From Pelagophyceae sp. CCMP2097 (Eukaryota > Sar > Pelagophyceae): DNA of 28,796 bases. How positions within the stretch are numbered: position 1 is the stretch's first letter; each line of letters opens with the position of its first letter. The notes below the pieces were generated by a model, which saw nothing but the letters and a program-made list of their open reading frames with translations, was not told where the DNA came from and ran no database searches. The DNA lies in assembly GCA_026770575.1 (NCBI GenBank), contig MU657240.1, positions 157,872 to 186,667 of the forward strand, read 5' to 3'. A program made the translations under genes and the position numbers. This document shows positions 1-8,186 of the stretch, in pieces.

Positions 1-1344
1 AAGTGCAGCAGGCCGTGGCCGCGCGCCTCGGGCATCGTGACGGCCGCGTCGACGTAGAAGATGATCGGGTGCTCCTGTGATGCGCAAAGGTGCGAGGATG
101 CCGGCAATTGGTGGCGGTCGTCCCGCAAAAGCTTCAGAATGTAAAGAGACGCACCTCCGACAGCTCGACCTTGCCCTTCAACTCGAGGCGCTTCGGCAGG
201 ACGACGGCCTGGAAGACGACGGCCGACAGCTTGTGCAAGACCTATGCGAGACGAATGCCGGACGAGTGCGAGAAGAAGCAATGTTGCACTCTGTCGGCAA
301 ACGACGGTCCCCATACGCACCAGGGAGAGGAGCAGCTTGAGCTCTTCCGCCGTGCCGTCGATGATCTGCACGATGTGGCTCTCCCACGTGAACGGCGTGC
401 ACGGCAGCGGGCCGTAGTCCTCCTCGTCGCCCTCGTCGCGCCGCGTCCACTCCTCGGGCCACATGAAGCCCTCGGAGAACCAGTCCTTCCAGCCGTAGCG
501 CAGGATCTCCGCCACCTTGGGCGCTCCTGATGCCGTCAGCTTGCCGTTGAAAACGAACTCGGTGAACATGGCCGCCGTCTTGAGCTTGCCCTTGTACTTG
601 GAAACGACGAACTCGACGTCCTTGAGCGCCGCGATGAGCTCCGGGTACAGGTTGCGCACGAGGCGCTCGCGCTCATGGCGCGGCGACGACCGCCGCTCGA
701 CGAGCGCGTCCCTAGCGGGGAGCGATGGGTCACGAGGCGGGGCAGGGTCTTCCAACGACGATGCAATGAAAATCTTTAACGACGGCACGTCCTTTTTCGA
801 CTTTCAAACGGTGCCGACGCCCGCGCCACGACCGGGGACTGGGGCATTTTCCGGAGACGGAGGCTCTCGAGTGAAGCAGAGCGACCCCCACGCGCCCCTT
901 TTCAAAGAAGTAGAAACGAGTTTCTTCAACATCGTCGGGCCATTTTTCGACTTTCCAAGAGCCCCGACGCGCGCGCCACGACGGGGGCGGGGGCGTTCAC
1001 CGGAGAAGGTCCGCCCCGAGGGGGCGCACGAGGAGCCCCCCGACGAGTCGAGGCACCCCCTTCCGAAGAAGAAGAAACGAGTTTCTTCAACGATGTCAGG
1101 TCCTTTTTTTTCGACTTTCAAAGGGGGCCGACGCCAGCGCCACGACCGGGCTTTGGGCGTTCACCGGGAAAGGGCCGCCCCGAGGGGGCGCACGCAAGGC
1201 GACTCACGCGATGTCGACGCGGTCCCGGCGCTTGAGCTTGTCCTTGCGCGCGACCTTCTCCGCGTAGTCAGGATCCGACCCCGACGAGTGCCGATCGCTG
1301 CCTCGTCTTTTCTTATGCGAATACGCCTTGTCGCGGCGCCCCAT
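1..1344 (-). CDS. GNAT-type multidomain family gene, copy A, 5' part (exons 1-4), runs off left edge
   Basis: Four exons read on the minus strand: 1344-1208 (ATG in context CACCATGG), 711-321, 241-155 and 74-1. Donors are GTGAGT, GTGCGT and GTGCGT; acceptors end TAG, TAG and CAG. Phases agree: exon 1 leaves GC, completed by the first G of exon 2, and the next two junctions are phase 0. Exon 1 encodes a 45-residue basic, Ser-rich peptide starting MGRRDKAYSHKKRRGSD, which looks like a nuclear signal. Exon 2 encodes a 130-codon region I cannot assign. Exons 3-4 lead into a GNAT-like strand (IIFYVDAAV) and the start of the acetyl-CoA loop (PEARGHGL). It is a close paralogue of the plus-strand gene beginning at 21608; exon 3 differs at 2 of 87 bases and exon 4 at 1 of 74. 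No lesion is visible here, unlike copy B. What follows off the edge (SET, PHD) can only be inferred from copy B. Confidence 0.72.
712..1207 (-). repeat. Intron 1 of copy A, built from ~160-bp tandem repeats
   Basis: The 496-bp intron consists of about three diverged head-to-tail units of roughly 155-161 bp. Each carries a run resembling TTTCGACTTTC, a block resembling CGCGCCACGACC and a CGAGGGGGCGCACG block. The TTTCTTCAAC landmark recurs near 920 and 1081. Best-preserved units carry the palindrome GAAGAAACGAGTTTCTTC (about 1071-1088). The same unit occurs in the matching introns at 21360-21570 and 28640-28796. Confidence 0.75.
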
Positions 1345-2440
1345 GGTGCGCAAACGCCTTGCCTTGCTCTCGCCGCGCCGATGCCACGTACAGTCAAGAG
1401 CTCCGACGCTTCGACTCGGAAGCTGCTGACGAAAGCGGCGAGATTCTTCAAGATCTGCTTCAAGACCCGGCCGGAACGTTCCCAGAATTTGGCCACGAGG
1501 TTCCGCACGATTCGGGGAAGCTTTTGCACCAAAGCACCGCGGCGTGCCGCCGCGCCCGCTCGCACACTGAGGGTACATGTACGCCCAGCCCCCCAAGCGA
1601 CGGCGGGCCAGGGCGACGTGGGCGGCGAACCAGGGTCTCCGTGCTCTCGAGCGCAGCGCTGGAAGCAGCCCTGGGGGCGTTGCCAGGAGGAGGCGCGCGG
1701 CGCTGCGACATCGGCTATCGCCGGCCGAGGCGGCTCTGCGATGCGCGTCCACCGATTGGATCCGCAGCCGCAGTGCTCTGATCCACAGCCACAGAGCGCG
1801 CTACGAAGACGTTTGACGGCGCTTGGACGGCGAGGCCTGGAGGGTCGGTGCGACGCGCGGCGGCTTTCCTCGCGCGAGTCGAGCCGACGGTGCATTGCGG
1901 TGCATGCGCAGGATTTCCAAGTCGCAGGCACGATGAGAAAAGGTCGAGAGCTTTTGTCCAAGTCCCGCTTCCGAACGTTTGTACCTCGTTTCGGTCCGAC
2001 CCGAGGCACGCGCGGCCGAGCCTGGACTAGGGGGCGCGCGGACGCTCGTGCGGCGTCGCGGCCGCACTCCGTGCCGAGGGCGTGTTGGAGGGACCACGTT
2101 CGTTGTTGACGAGATGGACGCGTGGGCCCGCTGCCGCCCGCCGTGCCCACTGCGGCCCACCGGGAGCGACGGCGCCGCGCGGTCCCTGGCGATTCGTCGA
2201 CGAGCGGTGCAGAAGGCTCTTGGACCCTCAAGCTGGCGGTTCAGAATTTGAGCCGCGGCGTGGGCGGCCGATACGTTTGACGGCTTTGTACAGCGGCGCC
2301 TGGACGGTGCTCTCGCGCCGGTTCAATGGCGACGTGGCTCGGTTCGCGGACGCGGCACGGGCGGAGCCGCGCGGCTTCGCGGAAGAAGGCACCATCGTGC
2401 GCCATCCCGATTTCGATGCAGGACTGCAGAGTGCCAGCAA
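1345..2440 (-). repeat. Upstream module of copy A (dispersed family member R1)
   Basis: The DNA immediately 5' of exon 1 resembles the DNA upstream of copies B (20608-21144) and C (27835-28443) and the exon-less copy at about 2979-3570. Shared landmarks read on the minus strand are GCATCGCAGAGCCGCC, GCTGCGCTCGAGAGCA, TTGAAGCAGATCTTGAAGAA and the CACGTGGCATC-like block near the start codon. The distal part, 2274-2440, matches 27835-27960 on the plus strand, but in copy C that part lies next to the rest, whereas here about 170 bp intervene. Long open frames cross the module on both strands, but none is shared cleanly by all copies, so I treat it as promoter, 5' UTR or repeat DNA. Confidence 0.65.
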
Positions 2441-2539
2441 TTCGACGGGTCTTGGACGGCGCCGTCGTGCCCTGAAACGGCAGCGGGCTGGGACGTCTCT
2501 AAGGCGTGCGGAGCGATTACGTGATGCTGTAACACTGCC

Positions 2540-2880
2540 GCTGCCGCGTGGCGATCCGTCAACGCGCGCGCTGCCGCGCCGACAAACAACGCCGCCGCGC
2601 GCGAAGCAGCTGTTGCGTTTATTCGTGTGGCAGCAAACGCGTTTGGAGCATATACGTGTTGTGGGATCACCTTTGGTGTCGCCCGGCGAACCTTCAACGC
2701 GCGCGCTGTCGCGTCGTCAAGCAACGTCGCTTCGCGCTGCGTTTTTGTTGCGTTTTCTCGTTTCGCCGCAAACGCGTTTGGTGTTCTCACTCGCTTTGTG
2801 AACACCATCGCAGCCGCGCGGCGAAGTTGCAACGCGCGCGCCGCGGCGCCGCCGCGCCGACAAGCAACGCCATCTCCGAG
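2540..2880. repeat. 135-bp tandem array, about 2.5 units
   Basis: An AACGCGCGCG landmark recurs at 2561, 2696 and 2831, a spacing of exactly 135 bp. A second landmark, GCAAACGCGTTTGG, recurs near 2633 and 2768. Units are diverged. The period is a multiple of three and open frames run through the array on both strands, giving 45-residue repeats with AANAFG or PNAFAA motifs. No start, splice site or known domain supports coding. Confidence 0.7.
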
Positions 2881-2978
2881 GGTCCGGGTCAAAATCTTGT
2901 ATTTTAAATTTTAAAAGATTGACGAATGGCCCCCAAGCTCAGAAGCCAATAATTATTGCACTATAATGCAAACCGTTC

Positions 2979-3570
2979 TCAATCACAGCAAATACAGACC
3001 GGCATCAGTAACGGAGGAGCCGCTGCGCGGCGTTTTCTTCCGAGGCGTGCCAGCGCCGCGCCCCTCCCGCACCCCGAGGGCGCGCACGCCCAGCCGCCCA
3101 TGCGATTGCGGGCCAGAGCGACGTGTGCGGTGGTCCCTCCCGTGCTCTCGAGCGCAGCGCTGGAAGCGGCCATGCCTTTGTCGGAAGGTAGCGGGCGGCG
3201 CTGCGACCTCGGCTCTCGCCGGCCGAGGCGGCTCTGCGATGCGCGGGCTTGGATTCGAACCCAGCCAGAGTGCTCTGATCCGCAGAGCGCGCGGTAGAGA
3301 CGTTTGACGAGGCTTGGACGGCGGGGCCCGGAGGGTCGGTGCGACCCGCGGCGGCCTCCCTCGCGCGAGTCGAGCCAACGGAGCGCCGCGGTGCCGTGCG
3401 CGCGTCGGTCGCTTCCAAGTCGCAGGCACGAGGAGAGAGAAGGTCCTGCTTCCGGCACTTTGTTAAGGGCCGTGTCTGACCCGCGGGCAGGCGCGGCCCG
3501 GAAGCCGGGGCCGCGCGGACGCTCGCGCAGCGCAGCGCCCACCTCGGTGCAGAGGACATGTTTGAAAGCG
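2979..3570 (-). repeat. Second copy of the upstream module (R2), without exon 1
   Basis: It matches the distal and middle parts of R1 in the same orientation. Its proximal end matches the first half of the copy at 20608-20880 best, including the block ending CCTCGGAAGAAAACGC. It then stops at about 3010 and runs into AT-richer DNA (2890-3005). There is no trace of the MGRRDK exon. On the minus strand GGTTCGAATCC occurs within it (about 3260-3270), a match to an RNA polymerase III B-box, but no cloverleaf can be built. Confidence 0.6.
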
Positions 3571-3656
3571 CACATTCCGATTCCACGAGTCGAAAGGACG
3601 GGTTCGGGCTCCGACCCGTCGCCGCGCGTCGACACATCTGAGACGTTTAGAGAGCA

Positions 3657-4030
3657 GTGTCTTCCCAGTCTGCACCGGGCGAGCCGCAAGAGTGTCGGCC
3701 CGTGCCCGACCCCATGGTCCGCTCGGAGATCGTTGTCGATTACTCCATTTTGGGGGACATTTCCGGCTCACCCGAGCATGCTGTGCACCAGTGTGGACCC
3801 TACCTAGCGCCGGAGTTTGCGGCCGAGAGGCACGCTTCGGGCTTGCGCGGCCCCCGCGCCAACGCGGCGACGATACAATCGAATCAAGCGCGTCTTTAAC
3901 GCCATGTAGGACATCAAGGCGGCTGTGGACGCCACCGACAAGTTCTGCCGGCAGTACCACGAGCCGACGCCTCCTGAGCGGCCCGGCACCCACGGGCCTC
4001 AAAAATGGTCCAGACAGGGCCTTTTCTGTG
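3657..4030 (+). other. Candidate coding fragment, unrecognised
   Basis: Two stretches read like protein rather than GC noise. The first, from ATG 3714, has varied composition (MVRSEIVVDYSILGDISG, then HAVHQCGPYLAPEF) and stops near 3897. The second follows a plausible acceptor (CCATGTAG|GAC, about 3910) and reads DIKAAVDATDKFCRQYHEP. No donor joining the two in frame was found. I do not recognise either. It could be a small gene, a pseudogene fragment or chance. Confidence 0.22.
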
Positions 4031-4192
4031 GCTGGGGCCCCGTCACGCGTCGCCGTCGACCGTGGGAGATCATAATGCAGTATACTCGCCTGGGTCTATG
4101 AAAGGCAACCATGCTTATACGGGGCCTGCCAAGGTCGACGGCGACGTCGTGGCGGCCCCTCCAAACTCTAGATGAATACGGCCTCTCCAAAT

Positions 4193-7100
4193 CTAGCCGA
4201 GAGCAATGTCGTCGTCGTGCGCTGGGAGCGAATCGCCGATGAGCTTGTCGAGCTCGAGCCCGCCGCCGCCGCCGCGCCGCCGAACTCGGCGCCTCTTCGG
4301 ATGGCTCTTGGCCGAGGCGGCACCGTGCGCCGCAAGCGCCTCGCCTAGGCACAATGCGGCGTCGGCGGCGCGCCAGCGTCGACGAGCGCGCAAGTTCAAA
4401 AACGACGCACGTTCGAATTCGCGCAACTGCTCCTGCTCGTACAGCAGCTTGCCCTTGGATTCGGCTTGCGCGTAGAACTCTGTTGTATTGACGTCGTCGT
4501 CCATGACAGAGTCGTCGACGAGCAGGTACGCCTGCTCCCAATCCACCCCGACGGCTTCGATGAGCTCGCACCTAGCGGAGCCTCAGCGACGGGGGGAACG
4601 GGGCCCGCACCGCGCCGGGAAAGCAGTGCCCCGCCCGTGCGCCCATACGGGATCCCGTACGTGGGGTCGCATGAACCTCGTGGGCTCAGCTTGTCGCCCG
4701 GAAAGGCGCCGCGATTCGGGCTCTGGCGAGACGCGGTCGGACGCTGGTCAGGCACGCCAGGCACGTCGCCAGTAGGCATCGCTCGTCGTCCGGGCGTTCC
4801 TCGTCGTCGTACGGGTCGACGCGGTGCCTTCGGGAGGCGTGCGCGGCGTCTAAAAGCCAGCGCGGCGCGCCGCCGAGCCGCGCGCGTTTTGACAAGTGGT
4901 CGTGGCCTACCCAAAGACGCCGTGAAATCCCAACCTCCTTCCAACCCAAAGGCGAGGCGGCCGCGCGCGCTGGACGGTCTTGGACGGCACCGGAGAGGGC
5001 AAAAGGGTCTTTCGGAGATGGTCGTGGATGGACCGCCAAAAAACGCACGCCCGCGTCGAGGGCCCGCGTCGAGGGACCCGACGCAGGGCCCGGAAAAAAG
5101 GCATCCTCTGTATCGGCCCGTCGAGGGCCCGTTCGGGCCGTCGAGGGTCCGCATCCTTGTAGAGGCCCCGTTGAACCGTAGAGGGCGCGTACAAGGGCCC
5201 GTCTCGAGAGGGCCCGTCGAGAGCCGGTATCGAGGGCACGTAGAGGGCCCGTCAAGAGCCGAGAGAGAGGGACCGTCGAGGACCGTGCCGGACCGGCGAG
5301 GCCCCGGTGGACCACGTAGGAGCCGTGTCGCGTCCCTCTTTCCCCCGTGGTCAGAAGAGCTCGGACCTTCGAGGGACCGTGCAGAGTCCGTATCAGGGAC
5401 CACGTCAGCGACCGTATCAGCGAACGTATCAGCGTCAGGATCCGCGTCGGGTCCGCACTGCCGCCTCTGGCGGACGGCATCGTCGAACGCGCCGTCGTCC
5501 AAACTGTGCGTTTCGACCCCTGTCGCTTTCGCCTCGCGGCGAATTCCGTCTTCTCCAAAGGTGCCGACGCGGGCGGCCGCCGAGGAGCAGCGTGGAGAGC
5601 GCGTCGCGGGCGCGGTAGAGCCGCGTGGCGTTTTTGGCGAGCGCCGCGGCGCGCGCGTCCTCCGCCGGCGCGCGGCCGCGGCGCGGCGCGTCGTAGAGCG
5701 CGCGCAGCGCGAGCGCGAGCGAGTGCAGTTTAGCTTCTAGCGAGCGCACGACCTAGGCGGCCAAATGACCTCCAATCACTTTCAAAGCCAAAGGACTCTC
5801 AAGCCGCTCAACCTCTCTTGCGCATCTCGCTTCGAGCGTGCATCGCGCCTCGGCGCTCGCGACAGCGCTTGCACCGTCGGTGACGGCCCGCGCGTGCCGA
5901 CGTGGGGTCCCCAGTGACGGTCCGCGTTTGCAAGCTTTCCCGACGCGGGCGCCGACGTCCCCGTCTGCTACGGCCGAAAGCTCCGCTGCAGGAGCTTCAA
6001 AGGCTTCCAATTTCTGGTTGGCAGGCGTATGTCGCGCCGTCGCCTTCTCCTCGAGCAGGCGCGCGTCGCGCCGCGCCTCTCGGGATGCCCAGTCGGATGC
6101 AGACCTGCAAGGAAGCGAATGCAGCGAATGCAGACGCAAATTTTTCCCGCGACGTTTATTACCTCGAGTAGCGCGCGACGTACAGCCCGGCCATCCTATT
6201 CGAGCCGTGCCGCAGCGACCGCAGGACCTGCGTGCGTGAAAGAGCAGAATCGGTCGGACGTGAATCGGTCCGACGTGAAAGTCCTTCTGTTATGCACTCC
6301 AGTCTCACTGGTTCCATGTCTCTCAACGCTCACCTGCGTGTCTAACGTTGGCCGGGTCATCGCAATCGCTTCGCCGAGCACGGTGCGCAGCTGCGCCGTC
6401 CAGCCGGAGCGAACAGCGCGGCAGACGTGCACGCCTGGTGCGGCTTTCGTTGGAGCGTCGTTGGAGCGTCGTTCACGAGTTGGAGCGCCGTTCAAGAGTC
6501 GTTGGAGCGCCACAGGGCGGAATCGTGCGGGCTCTCGAATCGCGCATCCCAGTGACAATGGGCCTTTTGACCGGGTCCCTGTGACAAAGGCCCCGCGACA
6601 CGTCCCGCAACGAGGTCCCCGTCGCAAGGTCCCTTTGACGAGGTCCCTGTGACAAAGGCCCCGCGACATTGTAGGAGGCTCTTTGAAGAGGTCCCTATTA
6701 GACGAGGTCCCTCTGACCGGGCCCCTGTGGCAAGTGTACTCTGGCAAGTGTGCCAGAGTCGTGATGGGGGTTCCTCGTGACGGGGTCCAAAGGGCCCCTT
6801 TACCACGGGCCCCTGTGACAAGGTCGCACGACAAGCTCCCTATGCCAAGGTCCCTGTGACGAGGTTCCCGCGACAAAGTCCCCGAGACGAGTTTCCCGTC
6901 GCAAGGTCCCTGAGACGGGATCACTTTGAAAAGGTCCCCGTGACACCGTCCTTGCGACAAGTTCCCATTCACACAGTCCCTCTCTCAAGGTCCCCGTGAC
7001 ACGATCCCTGCGGCACGGTCCTGGGACGAGAACCCCGCGACAAGAACCCCGCGACAGAGGCCCCGTGGCAAGGTCCTTTGAAGAGGCGTCCCAGACGGTG

Positions 7101-7835
7101 CCCCCGCGAGGACGTCGTCCGCGGGATCGCTGCCGGCGCAAAAATGATGCAGCTTCCGACTCGCTTTTCCCCGAGATTGCCGACGACGCTGCGCCGCGCC
7201 GCTGCCGACGTCGGCCCTCAGTTCTAAGCAGGCGCGCGCGTTGATCATGGTTGTGAACGAACGCGCCCGCCAGTCCCGTGACCGATCGCCGTCGGCGCGC
7301 TGCGTGTAGCCAGTCGTCACGGATCGGTTCGAGGCCGTCGCCGCCAGGGCGGAATGGCCGTACAGGACCTGAAAGAATCGGTACACGCGCCTTGTCAAGG
7401 CCGCGCCCCACGCGGCCTCTGACGCCCGCGCCTCTGTTGGGACCTCACGGGGCCGCGTAGGACCGACGAAGTGGCCGACAAAAGGACCGTCAAAGGGACC
7501 GTCAAAGGGACTGTCAAAGGGACCGTCAAAGGGACCGTCAAAGGGACCGTCAAAGGGACCGTCAAAGGGATCGTCGAGGACCATCGAGGGTCCCTCTAAG
7601 ACTGTGCGTCGAGGGGTGCCGCGTTTGCCGGCTCGGGAGAGTCCCCTCGGAAACACGAAACACTGTCGACACGCACGATGGGCAGCGCGACGCCGAGCCA
7701 CTCGTCGACTGCGGATATCCGGCTGTCGATGGACTTGAGGTCGTCGAGGTACTCGAGCAGCGGCCTGGACGCGCCGATCTCGAGCTGCCGCCGGATCTCG
7801 CCGCCGGTCGTGCCGAGCAGCCGCTCCGCCTCGGC
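4193..7835 (-). CDS. Unrecognised helical, probably nuclear protein; 3' exons
   Basis: At least three minus-strand exons look real. 7835-7677 (53 codons, phase 0, donor GTGCGT) has a helix-rich stretch containing RPLLEYLDDLKSIDSRIS. 5752-5569 (acceptor CCTAG, donor GTCGGC) contains SLEAKLHSLALALRALYD and AAALAKNATRLYRARDALS. 4571-4193 (acceptor GCTAG, ends in TAG) reads CELIEAVGVDWEQAYLLVDD, then an acidic stretch, a long charged helix, a basic cluster KRRRVRRR and a short acidic tail. A further charged helical exon beginning at 6104 (DWASREARRDARLLEEK) is likely, but its 3' limit is unclear. The basic cluster suggests a nuclear location. Helix spacing loosely resembles the PLU-1 region of KDM5 demethylases, which is too weak to name. 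The 5' end was not found, so exon membership is inferred from order, strand and splice signals. Confidence 0.45.
5030..5330. repeat. Minisatellite, GAGGGCCCGTCGAG-type
   Basis: Degenerate tandem units of about 12-18 bp are built on GAGGGCCCGTCGAG and AGAGGGACCGTCGAG. The array lies between the 5752-5569 and 4571-4193 exons of the minus-strand gene, so it is probably intronic. From 5360 to 5450 a related unit reads AGGGACC.GT.TCAGCGA. Long open frames over it on both strands are by-products of the repeat. Confidence 0.7.
6420..6510. repeat. Short GTTGGAGCG(T/C)CGTT repeats
   Basis: Four to five imperfect copies of GTTGGAGCGTCGTT lie head to tail. They sit in the long stretch between minus-strand exons at 7677 and 6104, where I see no convincing exon. 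Confidence 0.5.
6540..7090. repeat. Degenerate minisatellite, AGGTCCCTGTGACA-type
   Basis: About 35 imperfect units of 14-16 bp follow the pattern AAGGTCCCTGTGAC or GAGGCCCCGCGACA. They fill about 550 bp between exons of the minus-strand gene. Antisense open frames with repeated SQGP, RDLV and GT motifs are repeat artefacts. Confidence 0.75.
7468..7590. repeat. 12-bp tandem repeat GGGACCGTCAAA
   Basis: Eight to nine nearly identical direct copies of GGGACCGTCAAA are present, with single changes (GACTGTC, GATCGTC) at a few positions. The uniform unit suggests recent expansion compared with the neighbouring degenerate arrays. It lies just 3' (on the minus strand) of the 7835-7677 exon, presumably in the next intron. 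Confidence 0.85.
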
Positions 7836-7849
7836 CTAGCGGCAAGGTC

Positions 7850-8060
7850 CGGGCACTCTAGGGCTCGTCGAGAGGCCCAAACAGAGAGCCCATCGAGGAC
7901 CGACTCGAGGGCCCGTCTTCAAGCCGGAACAGAGAGGCTGTTTGGAGGCACCGCCTCGAGGGCCCGCATCAGATACCGCGCAGGGGCCGGTCCGTATCAG
8001 ATACCGTGCGAGATGCCGTCGCGTCGGCGGGGGCCAGTCGAGGACCCACCCCAGGGACCT
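7850..8060. other. Gap between the two minus-strand genes with short GGGCCCG/CAGATACCG repeats
   Basis: Between the last visible glycosyltransferase exon (ending 8187) and the 7835 exon I see only low-complexity sequence: GAGGGCCCGT-type motifs and two copies of ATCAGATACCG(C/T)GC. Either the end of one gene and the start of the next lie here unseen, or the two exon sets belong to one broken locus. Confidence 0.4.
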
Positions 8061-8186
8061 TTGCGGCGTCGGCGGAGCGTCCCGACAGGCCCGGGGGAAA
8101 TCCGTCTGGCCGTCTCCCAGTGGCCCGTCGCAGGGGAACCTCGAGGTCCGGCCTCTGCGCACAAAACAAAGACGCCGGCTTGCCAC

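Noticed and set aside
517..2109. 530-residue open frame on the plus strand
   Set aside because: It runs antisense through exon 2, the intron 1 repeats, exon 1 and the upstream module of copy A. Its Arg/Pro/Ala composition changes with each underlying repeat.
3225..3300. tRNA gene on the minus strand
   Set aside because: A T-loop-like GGTTCGAATCC is present, but no anticodon arm, acceptor stem or full cloverleaf can be formed.
4466..5740. 424-residue plus-strand open frame, and 368- and 290-residue frames opposite
   Set aside because: They cross the GAGGGCCCGTCGAG minisatellite, which is open in many frames. No splice or start evidence, and two minus-strand exons with good signals lie beneath.
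6540..7090. Possible CRISPR array
   Set aside because: Units are tandem, degenerate and 14-16 bp long without unique spacers, and the genome is eukaryotic.
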